A stretch of 6,131 bases of DNA from Lysobacterales bacterium UBA5700 (GTDB lineage: Bacteria; Pseudomonadota; Gammaproteobacteria; Xanthomonadales; Xanthomonadaceae): positions 431 to 6,561 of the forward strand of contig DIHI01000147.1 of assembly GCA_002420085.1 (NCBI GenBank). The letters are read 5' to 3'. The notes under the pieces are model-generated. The model was not told the origin of the DNA. It saw only the letters and a list, made by a program, of their open reading frames with translations, and did no database searches. How positions within the stretch are numbered: the stretch's first letter is position 1; the number at the start of each line of letters is the position of its first letter. Of this stretch, positions 1-6,131 are shown piece after piece. The position numbers and the translations under genes are program-made.

Positions 1-701
1 TTGGTGACGTGACCGACCAGGAACACCCCGGTGTCGCTTTCCTTGGCATGCCGGACCAGCCGTGCGGCACTCTCGCGCACCTGACTGACCGAACCGGGCG
101 CGGCGGTCAGCGCTTCCGTCCACAGCGTCTGGATGGAATCGGCGACCAGCAGCTTCGGCGTCGGCGTGGTCTCGGCCAGCCGCGCCAGGATCTTCTCCAC
201 CCCGGTCTCGGCCAATGCATGCAGGCCATCAAGCGGCAGGCCCAGGCGCTGGGCTCGACCGGCGACCTGGGCCAGCGATTCCTCACCGGTCACGTACAGC
301 GCCGGCAGACGCTGCGACAGGCTGGCCAGCGCCTGCAACAGCAGGGTCGATTTGCCGATGCCGGGATCACCCCCGACCAGCACCACCGAGCCCTGCACCA
401 GCCCCCCGCCAAGCACCCGATCCAACTCACCGATGCCGGTCGATACCCGCGTCTCGACGCCGACACCGACATCCTTCAGCGCGGTGACCTGGGCGCCATC
501 GGCACGCCCAGCCCAGCCGCGATGGCGCACCGGTCCGCCGGTGCCAGCCGGCTCGACCACGAACTCGGACAACGTGTTCCAGGCGCCACACTCGCCACAC
601 TGGCCCTGCCATTTCGAGAAGCTGGCCCCGCACTCACCACAGACATGAGCGGTCTTAGATTTTCCGGACTTGGCGGGTGGCGCACCGGTCGGCTTGCTCA
701 T
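1..701 (-). CDS. radA: DNA repair/recombination ATPase RadA (Sms), N-terminal half, truncated by window edge
   Basis: RadA is a RecA-like ATPase that drives branch migration of recombination intermediates in the cytoplasm and helps process stalled forks. The visible 233 residues show the family layout. A four-cysteine zinc finger lies near the N-terminus (C21-GE-C24 and C35-GE-C38, with the typical KWQGQCGECGAWNT context). A linker follows, then the RecA-like ATPase core with Walker A GDPGIGKST (about 111-119), the YVTGEES segment (about 136-142) and the Walker B strand LLVADSIQT (D188). The sequence leaves the window at LVGHVT, so the KNRFG motif and Lon-like C-terminal domain (full family length roughly 450-460 aa) lie outside. 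ATG at 701 is the only usable start, because the frame is closed upstream by the TGA at 749-747. A weak AGGTG Shine-Dalgarno (714-710) sits 8 nt upstream. It follows the carboxypeptidase gene by 45 nt. The N-terminal tail before the zinc finger looks slightly long (about 20 residues). Identity is near certain. Confidence 0.97.
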   Translation of the reverse strand, partial: MSKPTGAPPAKSGKSKTAHVCGECGASFSKWQGQCGECGAWNTLSEFVVEPAGTGGPVRHRGWAGRADGAQVTALKDVGVGVETRVSTGIGELDRVLGGGLVQGSVVLVGGDPGIGKSTLLLQALASLSQRLPALYVTGEESLAQVAGRAQRLGLPLDGLHALAETGVEKILARLAETTPTPKLLVADSIQTLWTEALTAAPGSVSQVRESAARLVRHAKESDTGVFLVGHVT

Positions 702-746
702 GGATGATGCACCTGTCGAGGATCGAAACTCGGTCTGGCCATGGGA
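702..746. other. 45-nt gap between the carboxypeptidase gene and radA
   Basis: This short spacer contains the weak AGGTG ribosome-binding site of radA (714-710). It has no hairpin with a T-run and no good promoter hexamers, so radA could be read through from the carboxypeptidase gene. A radA-specific promoter further upstream, inside the coding sequence, cannot be excluded. Confidence 0.6.
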
Positions 747-3332
747 TCACTCGCACACCTGGCCCCGCAGCCGGCTCAAGCGCACCGGCGCGAAACCGCC
801 CGAACCGAAGCGGGGATCCTCGGCTCGATAGCTGGCCAGACCGCTCTGGCAGTCGAGTTCCAGTCGCAGGTCGCCCCAGACGGTCCGCTCGACCGCGCTC
901 GGATCGAAACCGAGACCGAACACCCCACCGCGCGCCGACACCAGATCATCGACCTGGATCGCCCCATCGTCCGACCGGCCGACCCCGACCAGCCAGAACG
1001 GCTCGCCCTCGGTGTCATAGGTGAACCACATCAGCAACAGCCGGCCATCGGTCATCCATTGCATGCCGAATCCCTCACCATCGCGGGCCGGATCGAACCA
1101 TGACCCGCTCTGCCCGGCACGCGCCGTGCTGACCGCATCGGCCGGGGGAGTGCAGGCCACCGCCATCGGCCGACTGAGGCGTTGCAGCAGGAAACGACCA
1201 CGCTGGCCGAAGCCATCGAAATCGAACCACCCGGCATCGCAGCCGGTGAACACGAACTCGCCAGACGCCGCCACGGTCCGGACGATCCGACTCGGATCGA
1301 ACCCCGGCCCGAACACACCGCCGCTGGCCGTCAGCAGTTCCGGGAAACGCACCCGATTGCCCTCGACCACGCCGGCCCCGACCAGCCAACGCGGCGCACC
1401 GGACTCGTCATAGGTGAACCAGTACATCAGGGCACGGTCGTCCGGCCCGATTTCCAGCAGGAACCCCTCGCCATCGCGGCTCGGATCGAACCAGGCGGCA
1501 CTGTGGCCGGCATCGACCGGGAATGGCACCACCGCATCGGACAGCGCCAAGGCCAGCACATGGCTGCGATCGCGGCCACCGAAATCGCTGACCGCACCCT
1601 CACTGTTCTCGTAACCGACCCAGGCGCCATCCTGCCAATCGGCCACGGTCGCCGGATCACCGTCCAGCCACTGGCCAGTCATGTCACCGGTCTCGATGCT
1701 CAACCGGGCGCTGGCACCCTCGCCGCCTGCGGCTGCGATCCGATCGCGATTGCCGGCGCTGTCGCTGACCACCAGCCGGGCGCTCCAGGCATCGTCACGA
1801 TAACGATCATAGCCATCGATGCCGCCACCCGGCTGATCCAGCCAGGTCGGCTCGGCGATCTCCAGATCGAGCAGATCGGTGCCGGCGCGCAACTCCAGAC
1901 GAACCGGCAGACGATCCCCTGTCTGCCCTGGAAACGCCTGGACCACGCCCGCCTCGCGCCAACGCATCGGCCGATCGAAACCGATCCGCAGCCGATAGGC
2001 CCGTCCCGGCACCAGGGCGGCCGTCTGGCCACCGGTCAGGTCGCGCACCGCAGGCGAGCGCACCTGCCAGGTGCCGTCGTAGACCAGATCGCCGCTGGCC
2101 TCGTCATGGATTCGCAGCGAGCGCACGATCGGCGGACCCGAGGTGCGGTAGGCGATCGCAGCGAAGGTCTGGGCCAGATTCTCGCGCACCCGGCGGATTT
2201 CCCGCTCAGGCAGGATGAAGCCATCGTGGCCGTTCCTGCCCAGGCCACCGTAATCGACCCCGCCGCGACCGGTCGGCTCGATTTCCCAGGTCAAGGACGG
2301 AATCTCGAAGGTGTTGGCGAAGAACTCCGAGGTGGTGCCGATGCCGACGTCGGGCGGGTCCGACGATTCCGAGTACGCCTTGCGGCCCGGCAGCGCGAAA
2401 TGATGCTGACGGGCCATCAGCAACAGATCCGACTGGATGAGATTGCGGCGCGGAGTGAAGGTCAGCACCGAGAACAACACCTGCCCGAACGAATGGACAT
2501 CGGCGTAGAAGCGCAGCCGGGTGTCCGGCGCCAGCCGAGCCGCCTCGATCAGTGCCTGGATCTCTGGCTCCGATCCCGGCGCCGCGCCGTGGTAGGTCAG
2601 ACCGCGCGGGTCGGCATTGATCGGTGGGCCTGGCCAGAACGGCAGACTGTTGCGATTGAGATCGACCCCGCCCAGATGATCACTGACCGTAAACAGTTCC
2701 TGGTCGGCACCCAGATGGTTCTTCCGGCGCATCCGGCCGTCGCGCGGCGACGTGACTGGCGAACGCGGATCGCTGTCCATGAAGTTCAGGCTCGGGAAGC
2801 GCTGGGTGGTCAGCAAACCATCGACATTCAGCACCGGAATGATCGAAACCCGCGCGTTGTCGCGCAGATACGCGATCCAGTGTCGGTCGTCAGCCTCGCC
2901 GGCCAGCAACTCCAGGAAACCGGTCATCACCTCGGGCGACTGCCATTCGCGGGCATGGATGGTGCCGTTGAACAGCAGTGCCGCCTTGGGCAGCCCATCG
3001 GGCGTGTGATCGCGCTCGGCACCGAAGCTGTACATCCAGATCGGCCGACCGAGCCGGGTGCGACCGATCTCGACGGCAGCGATCGCCGGACTGTCCAACG
3101 CCAACTGCTGATGCCGGGCATGCAGCCCGGCGTAACTGCGGAATCCATCGAACGGCAGCGGCGTATCGACCGGGATCGGCACCGGATAGCCCAGGCCCAA
3201 CCGGCCAGGCCCCTGGGTCCACTCGACCAGAGTCTGGGCCGAGACCTGCGGCACCGAGGCCGACAGCAACAGGGCAGCGTACAGCCAGATCGAACCGCGC
3301 CAACCGGCAAAAATGCGGGTCATGTCCGTCAT
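747..3332 (-). CDS. Secreted M14-family zinc carboxypeptidase with tandem C-terminal WFDP/DGEGF repeats
   Basis: This 861-aa exported metallopeptidase is predicted to remove C-terminal residues from peptides outside the cytoplasm. Residues 1-32 form a signal peptide (hydrophobic LYAALLLSASV, probable cleavage VSA|QT). The M14 domain spans about 60-395. Zinc ligands are H126 and E129 (IHAREW) and H280 (ADVHSFG). The substrate-carboxylate residues are probably R203 (MRRK) and N226-R227 (DLNRN), and the catalytic Glu is probably E350 (TWEIEPTGR), matching E270 of carboxypeptidase A. All key residues are present, so it should be active. Residues about 400-600 look like one or two beta-sandwich accessory domains (FDRPMRW, VSDSAGN, LDGDPATVADW). 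Two tandem repeats of about 120 residues follow (about 609-727 and 740-861), and they hold all four cysteines. The ATG at 3332 is supported by GGAGGGG 5 nt upstream, and it overlaps the preceding stop as ATGA. Substrate specificity cannot be read from sequence. Confidence 0.95.
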   Translation of the reverse strand: MTDMTRIFAGWRGSIWLYAALLLSASVPQVSAQTLVEWTQGPGRLGLGYPVPIPVDTPLPFDGFRSYAGLHARHQQLALDSPAIAAVEIGRTRLGRPIWMYSFGAERDHTPDGLPKAALLFNGTIHAREWQSPEVMTGFLELLAGEADDRHWIAYLRDNARVSIIPVLNVDGLLTTQRFPSLNFMDSDPRSPVTSPRDGRMRRKNHLGADQELFTVSDHLGGVDLNRNSLPFWPGPPINADPRGLTYHGAAPGSEPEIQALIEAARLAPDTRLRFYADVHSFGQVLFSVLTFTPRRNLIQSDLLLMARQHHFALPGRKAYSESSDPPDVGIGTTSEFFANTFEIPSLTWEIEPTGRGGVDYGGLGRNGHDGFILPEREIRRVRENLAQTFAAIAYRTSGPPIVRSLRIHDEASGDLVYDGTWQVRSPAVRDLTGGQTAALVPGRAYRLRIGFDRPMRWREAGVVQAFPGQTGDRLPVRLELRAGTDLLDLEIAEPTWLDQPGGGIDGYDRYRDDAWSARLVVSDSAGNRDRIAAAGGEGASARLSIETGDMTGQWLDGDPATVADWQDGAWVGYENSEGAVSDFGGRDRSHVLALALSDAVVPFPVDAGHSAAWFDPSRDGEGFLLEIGPDDRALMYWFTYDESGAPRWLVGAGVVEGNRVRFPELLTASGGVFGPGFDPSRIVRTVAASGEFVFTGCDAGWFDFDGFGQRGRFLLQRLSRPMAVACTPPADAVSTARAGQSGSWFDPARDGEGFGMQWMTDGRLLLMWFTYDTEGEPFWLVGVGRSDDGAIQVDDLVSARGGVFGLGFDPSAVERTVWGDLRLELDCQSGLASYRAEDPRFGSGGFAPVRLSRLRGQVCE
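750..1115 (-). repeat. Protein repeat copy 2 in the carboxypeptidase C-terminus (residues 740-861)
   Basis: This is the second copy of the module and ends the protein. Its landmarks are WFDPARDGEGF (745-755), MWFTYD (768-773), WLVG (780-783), GGVFG-x-GFDPS (802-812), C828 and RLSR..C (851-860). Spacing from the RLSR arginine to the last cysteine is identical to copy 1. The cysteine-to-cysteine distance is 32 residues, against 29 in copy 1. The differences lie mostly in the connecting stretches, which fits an old duplication rather than a recent slip. Confidence 0.88.
1152..1508 (-). repeat. Protein repeat copy 1 in the carboxypeptidase C-terminus (residues 609-727)
   Basis: This is the first copy of a duplicated module of about 120 residues. 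Its landmarks are WFDPSRDGEGF (614-624), YWFTYD (637-642), WLVG (649-652), GGVFG-x-GFDPS (671-681), C698 and RLSR..C (718-727). The second copy has the same landmarks in the same order with an offset of about 131 residues (393 nt at the start). The repeat is also visible in the DNA: 1467-1493 closely resembles 1074-1100, and 1293-1320 resembles 900-930. I infer a beta-rich extracellular module with one disulfide. I recall similar segments in secreted proteins of this group of bacteria but cannot name a domain family. Confidence 0.88.
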
Positions 3333-4513
3333 GGCTGCCCCTCCATCACCATCGAATCGAGCCGCAGGCGCTGGATCAACTGCACCTGCCGCCGCCGCTG
3401 CGGATCATCGGCGACCGACCGCGCCAGTGCCTCGACCTCGGCATCATCGAGCAATCGAGCCAGGTGCAGGGCCGCCGCCGAACCGATCTCGGCATCGCCG
3501 AGCAGGCCCAGCAGTTCATCCCGCCACTCGGAGGCCCGACCCGGCATGCGGACCATCGCCCGGCCGACCGCAGTCAGGGCCAGACCGCGTGTGCCTGGGT
3601 CCGGATGACGCAGCGCGGCGCGGGCCACCTGCACCCCGACCTCCGCCGGCATGCGCCGCTCGGACTCGACCAGCAATCGCGCGATGACACGCGGCTCGGC
3701 ATCGACCAGCACCTCGGCCATGCCGACACCCTCGCCCGCCAGCACCCGTGCCGCCAACGCCAGCCCGGCCAGGTCGGAATCGATCGCGCGCTCCGAACGC
3801 TCCGGAACCCGATCGCCCGCCCGAGCCGTGGCCTCGGCACGCAAGGCATCGACCTGCACCGCCAGGGCCAGCAGCCGCTTGCGCGGCAACGCGCTGAGTG
3901 CCGCCCAGACGCCCTCGCGTTCCGGCCCATCACCCTGCCCCTGCCAGAGCGCCACCAGGGCAGCCGGATCCGCGCTGGCCAGCACCGCCGCCCGCGCCGA
4001 ATCGTAGCGCCACTGGTTGCGCAGCCCGTCCGCCGCCGCCGCGATCGCGAAGGTCGGAACCAGGGCCGTGGCCGACTCCGGATGCCGGCTCCACGCCTGC
4101 GGCTGATAATCGACCAGCCAGTCCAGCACGGCCGCCGGCACCTGTGCCTGGGACAACTCCCGCAAACCGGCCAGATACTCGAACAGCAGCGCATCGCGCT
4201 GCACGCCATCCAGTTGCGGATCGCTGGCCGCCGCCTGCAGCGCCGTCACGACCGCCGCCCCCGACTGCCCCGCTCGGGTCATGTCCAGCAATGGCCGAGC
4301 GCGCGGCGCCATCGCCTGCGCCACGGTCCACGCCAGGTCCGGATCGACCGCCTCGACCCCGGACCGCGCAGCGACGCCACCCTCGCCCGGCGCCCCACTC
4401 GCCGACGCCTCCCCGGACAGCGCCGCCGACAGCGCGATCGCTGCCAAGGCCAGCACCCGACACAGCACAGCGGCCCGCCACGCAGCGCAGCCCTTGCCCA
4501 TCATCATCGTCAT
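3329..4513 (-). CDS. Exported all-helical protein of unknown function, HEAT-like C-terminal half
   Basis: I do not recognise this 394-aa protein. Residues 1-38 look like a signal peptide: a basic start, the hydrophobic run LCRVLALAAIALSAAL, and a possible ASA|SG cleavage. No lipobox is visible, and the only cysteines (C9, C18) are in the leader. The mature part is rich in Ala, Leu and Arg and appears almost wholly alpha-helical. From about 240 to 380 it shows paired-helix, HEAT-like units (for example RHPDPGTRGLALTAVGRAMV around 302-321, and LLGDAEIGSAAALHLARLLD around 337-356). No catalytic motif is evident. The frame is open to 4603, but the ATG at 4513 is chosen because GGAGGG lies 8 nt upstream, it is followed directly by the leader, and it avoids overlap with the transporter gene. 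Its TGA overlaps the carboxypeptidase ATG (ATGA). An exported helical-repeat protein coupled to an exported peptidase may be a partner or scaffold for it. That role is inference only. Confidence 0.85.
   Translation of the reverse strand: MTMMMGKGCAAWRAAVLCRVLALAAIALSAALSGEASASGAPGEGGVAARSGVEAVDPDLAWTVAQAMAPRARPLLDMTRAGQSGAAVVTALQAAASDPQLDGVQRDALLFEYLAGLRELSQAQVPAAVLDWLVDYQPQAWSRHPESATALVPTFAIAAAADGLRNQWRYDSARAAVLASADPAALVALWQGQGDGPEREGVWAALSALPRKRLLALAVQVDALRAEATARAGDRVPERSERAIDSDLAGLALAARVLAGEGVGMAEVLVDAEPRVIARLLVESERRMPAEVGVQVARAALRHPDPGTRGLALTAVGRAMVRMPGRASEWRDELLGLLGDAEIGSAAALHLARLLDDAEVEALARSVADDPQRRRQVQLIQRLRLDSMVMEGQP
3338..3344 (-). promoter_or_regulatory. Shine-Dalgarno of the carboxypeptidase gene, inside the upstream gene
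   Basis: GGAGGGG reads 5'-3' on the minus strand, 5 nt before the ATG at 3332. It lies within the last codons of the upstream helical-protein gene. The next in-frame ATG (3323, fourth codon) would be 14 nt away, so this site favours the ATG at 3332 and the ATGA overlap. Confidence 0.7.
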
Positions 4514-4521
4514 CGCTGGTG

Positions 4522-4527
4522 CCCTCC
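4522..4527 (-). promoter_or_regulatory. Shine-Dalgarno that fixes the start of the helical exported protein
   Basis: GGAGGG on the minus strand lies 8 nt upstream of the ATG at 4513, in the 28-nt gap after the transporter stop. It is one of the best ribosome-binding matches in the window. It supports 4513 over the longer open frame that begins at 4603 inside the transporter gene. Confidence 0.75.
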
Positions 4528-4541
4528 GAGTTGCATCAAAC

Positions 4542-5429
4542 TCAAGCCCGCGCCGGATCGGGCCGTGCCGAACCGACCGTACCACGCCCACCGCGCAGCC
4601 CATACCACAGCGCCCCGCCCAGGATCGCAGCCCCGATCGACAGCCGCAGCAGATCGGCCTCGCGACCCCAGATCAGCAGATTGACCAACAACCCGGCCGG
4701 AATCAGCGCATTGTTCATCACCGCCAGGGTTCCGGCATCGACCTGGGTCGCACCCCGATTCCACAGAAAATAGCCGAGCCCGGACGCCACCACCCCCAGC
4801 CACAGCAGAACCAGCCACTGGCCCACCGTGGTCGGCATTCGCCCGGCCTCACCGAACAGCACGAAGGCCAGCACGGCCGGCACCAACGCCCCGAGATAGA
4901 ACCATCCGAACGTCGCATGCCCCGGCAGTGCCGCCGGCAGACGCCGACTCAACCGGCGATAGCCGACCTGCCCGGCCGCGAAGCAGAGATTGGCCCCCTG
5001 CACCACCAGAAAGCCCAGCCAGAACGCACTTTCCGGATTGCGGTAGCGGATCACCGCCGCCCCCAGCACCGCCAGACCCGCCGTCACCAGATGGCGCCCG
5101 TGGAACCGACCTTCCAGCGCATCGTCGAGCAGGGCCACATAGACCGGCGTGAAGATCGTGAACAGCAACACCTCCGGCACGGTCAGCAACAGGAAGGACT
5201 GATAGAAGAACACGTACATCACGCCCAACTGCACCGCCCCCAACCCCATCAAGGCCAGACAGTCGCGTCCGGCCAGACCCCGCCGTCGCAGGAACGGCAG
5301 GAACACCAGGGCCGCCAGCACGATCCGGGTCAGCACCGCGAAGTAGTTATCGACCTCACCGGCCAGCACCTCGCCGATCAACGAGAATGAGAACGCCCAG
5401 AGCACCGTGACCGCGATCAGATACGACAT
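4542..5429 (-). CDS. EamA/DMT-superfamily inner-membrane transporter
   Basis: This 295-aa integral membrane protein fits the drug/metabolite transporter superfamily (two EamA repeats, about ten helices, usual length about 280-300 aa). Members generally move small metabolites such as amino acids or their analogues across the inner membrane; the substrate here is not predictable. Helix 1 begins at once (MSYLIAVTVLWAFSFSLIG). Repeat 1 contains LTRIVLAALVFLPFLR and the PEVLLFTIFTPVYVALLDD segment (85-103). Repeat 2 starts around WLGFLVVQGANLCF (137-150) and contains WLGVVASGLGYFLWNRGATQVDAGTLAVMNNALIPAG (210-246), typical of the family. The frame extends upstream to 5525, but that extension is polar, arginine-rich and unlike the family. 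The ATG at 5429 places helix 1 at the N-terminus. No strong Shine-Dalgarno precedes it. It is the first of four co-directional genes, and its start codon overlaps that of the divergent plus-strand gene. Confidence 0.93.
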   Translation of the reverse strand: MSYLIAVTVLWAFSFSLIGEVLAGEVDNYFAVLTRIVLAALVFLPFLRRRGLAGRDCLALMGLGAVQLGVMYVFFYQSFLLLTVPEVLLFTIFTPVYVALLDDALEGRFHGRHLVTAGLAVLGAAVIRYRNPESAFWLGFLVVQGANLCFAAGQVGYRRLSRRLPAALPGHATFGWFYLGALVPAVLAFVLFGEAGRMPTTVGQWLVLLWLGVVASGLGYFLWNRGATQVDAGTLAVMNNALIPAGLLVNLLIWGREADLLRLSIGAAILGGALWYGLRGGRGTVGSARPDPARA

Positions 5430-5982
5430 GGACCCAGCACACCCCGTCCCGAGCGGCCCACAGCGGACCGATCCCCGCATTCTAGCCGTCTGGCAGCGAC
5501 TCGCCGAGGTCACTCGCATCTGCATGCGGGCTCGCTCCGGATCCGGCTCGCGCTGTCACTGGACCGGCAGCGGCACCGGGGTGGTAGAGGCGGAGCCGAT
5601 CGCGCCCGGTGTTCTCATCCTGCATGAATGCCTGCACTACCGCCCCGCCGCCCCCGCGCACCGGCCCCGAATCGCCATGCCCCTGCGTCTGAACAACCGA
5701 CTCATCTGGCAATGCCTCCCCGATCGCCTCCGCCTCGGCCACCAGCGCCAGCACACTCCCACCCCGCTGGTCGAACTGCTGCCCGACCCCCACCCCGGCC
5801 CCCACCGCGCACCGCGCATCCGGCTCAGCAGCCGCAGCCCGCACCCCTGTGGCCAGGACCACTACCACGCCCACCTGCACCTCACCCGCGATGTCCTGAC
5901 CCTGGTCTGGCGAATCTCCGGCCCCGGCAAGAACGAAATCCTTCGACAGCGGTATTCTGGATTCGAGGGTGGCGAATCGTAG
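5428..5982 (+). CDS. DUF6314-family small protein
   Basis: This 184-aa cytoplasmic-looking protein has no signal peptide or membrane helix. I assign it to the DUF6314 family, whose biochemical role is unknown to me, from motif order. A W-x-R-L start segment (VWQRLAEVTRI, 21-31) is followed by W-x-G-x-G-x-G-V-V (45-53), an LILHECLHY strand (63-71), LRLNNRLIWQ (86-95) and the PTPLVELLPD strand (111-120). Next come the hallmark HPCGQDHY (139-146; family H-x-C-x-x-D-x-Y) and WRISGPGKNEILRQRY (161-176; family W-R-V-x-GPRKD...Y). The fold is probably a small beta barrel. One oddity is GPGK in place of the usual GPRK. The N-terminal 17 residues are proline-rich and may be poorly conserved. ATG at 5428 is the first ATG; a GTG at 5407 is also possible, and neither has a clear Shine-Dalgarno. 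The overlapping minus-strand frame (5482-6102) lacks any recognisable motif, which supports this strand. Its control region must lie within the divergent transporter gene. Confidence 0.72.
   Translation: MDPAHPVPSGPQRTDPRILAVWQRLAEVTRICMRARSGSGSRCHWTGSGTGVVEAEPIAPGVLILHECLHYRPAAPAHRPRIAMPLRLNNRLIWQCLPDRLRLGHQRQHTPTPLVELLPDPHPGPHRAPRIRLSSRSPHPCGQDHYHAHLHLTRDVLTLVWRISGPGKNEILRQRYSGFEGGES
5479..5484 (-). promoter_or_regulatory. Possible -10 element for the minus-strand gene set
   Basis: TAGAAT reads on the minus strand and matches the sigma-70 -10 consensus at 5 of 6 positions. It would start RNA near 5472, giving a leader of about 43 nt before the transporter ATG at 5429. No convincing -35 hexamer is present at a 16-18 nt spacing. 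The site lies within the divergent plus-strand gene, near its codons 18-19. It is a weak prediction, made because it is the best AT-rich hexamer in a very GC-rich region at a suitable distance. Confidence 0.35.
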
Positions 5983-6131
5983 GCGCAGCGGATGGGTGAA
6001 CCGGGGTCGGTCGCGACCAACGCCCACCCCGTCATCGCCCGGCCCGATGGGCGGTGGCGGTCGTCCATGCAGCGCGACGGCAAACGCCGACCCGGTCGCC
6101 ACGATGCCCGCTCGGACCCATCGCTCGGACC
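5983..6131. other. Right-edge segment without an assignable gene
   Basis: These 149 bases follow the plus-strand stop. A plus-strand frame opens at ATG 5992 and stays open to the edge (MGEPGSVATNAHPVIARPDG...), but its composition is what GC-rich noncoding DNA gives, and no Shine-Dalgarno or family motif supports it. Minus-strand frames are equally unremarkable. A 10-bp perfect palindrome, GGTCGCGACC, lies at 6009-6018, and CTCGGACC occurs twice at 6113-6131. Neither is enough to call a site. No terminator with a T-run is seen. Confidence 0.4.

Noticed and set aside
217..224. TGCATGCA palindrome
   Set aside because: It is a short palindrome inside the radA coding sequence, explained by Leu-His-Ala-Leu codons. 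Nothing else marks it as a site.
702..749. radA reading frame is the same as that of the carboxypeptidase, so readthrough of the TGA would fuse them
   Set aside because: A one-in-three coincidence of frame. radA has its own ATG and a plausible ribosome-binding site, and no recoding signal is visible.
1182..3608. Plus-strand open frame of 808 codons
   Set aside because: It is antisense to the M14 peptidase and the helical protein. Its translation is low-complexity (Arg, Gln, Pro, Ala) with no family motif, as expected of the complementary frame of GC-rich genes. The minus-strand frame has all catalytic residues of M14.
4514..4603. Longer N-terminus for the helical protein (start at 4603)
   Set aside because: The extra 30 residues are basic and non-conserved-looking, overlap the transporter gene and would place the signal peptide internally. 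The ATG at 4513 has a strong GGAGGG at 8 nt.
2978..4684. Plus-strand open frame of 568 codons
   Set aside because: It is antisense to the helical protein and both its neighbours, rich in Arg/Pro/Ala/His, with no motif, and conflicts with well-supported Shine-Dalgarno sites on the other strand.
4281..5390. Plus-strand open frame of 369 codons
   Set aside because: It is antisense to the transporter. The Gln/His/Arg/Pro-rich translation is the typical shadow of a hydrophobic membrane-protein gene.
5430..5525. Longer N-terminus for the transporter (start at 5525)
   Set aside because: The 32-residue extension is polar and arginine/cysteine-rich, unlike EamA proteins, which start directly with helix 1.
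5482..6102. Minus-strand 206-codon frame opposite the DUF6314 gene
   Set aside because: It has a Gly/Ala/Val-rich composition and no recognisable motif, while the plus frame carries the ordered DUF6314 motifs. It would also need to end just before the transporter start without any ribosome-binding support.
5992..6131. Plus-strand frame open to the right edge, in frame with DUF6314 after its TAG
   Set aside because: It is too short and compositionally ordinary to support a gene, with no ribosome-binding site. More sequence to the right would decide it.

Overview
The window is about 6.1 kb of dense, very GC-rich bacterial DNA. It contains five protein-coding genes and almost no intergenic space. 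The GC-rich third positions, the secreted peptidase carrying a WFDP-x-RDGEGF type repeat module, and the EamA and RadA sequences suggest a gammaproteobacterium. A member of Lysobacterales/Xanthomonadales or a Wenzhouxiangella-like lineage is my best guess. This placement is inferred from sequence flavour, not from a search.

Four genes lie head to tail on the minus strand. In transcription order they are: a ten-helix EamA/DMT-type inner-membrane transporter (5429 to 4542); a secreted all-helical protein of unknown function with HEAT-like character (4513 to 3329); a large secreted M14 zinc carboxypeptidase with two C-terminal tandem repeats (3332 to 747); and radA, the recombination branch-migration ATPase (701 to 1, running off the left edge). 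The gaps are 28 nt, a 4-nt ATGA overlap, and 45 nt. I see no terminator hairpin between them, so cotranscription is plausible. The ATGA overlap makes coupled translation of the helical protein and the carboxypeptidase likely.

On the plus strand, a small protein that I assign to the DUF6314 family (5428 to 5982) diverges from the transporter. The two start codons share the palindrome CATG, so each gene's upstream control region must lie inside the other gene. The last 149 bases hold no gene I can identify.

The genes do not form an obvious single pathway. The peptidase and the helical protein form the most convincing functional pair: both are exported and they are translationally coupled. radA is a housekeeping gene that follows them. 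The features most worth attention are the duplicated C-terminal module of the peptidase, which holds all four of the protein's cysteines, the coupled unknown exported protein, and the overlapping divergent starts. I found no CRISPR array, mobile element, tRNA, rRNA or recognisable new defence-type system.
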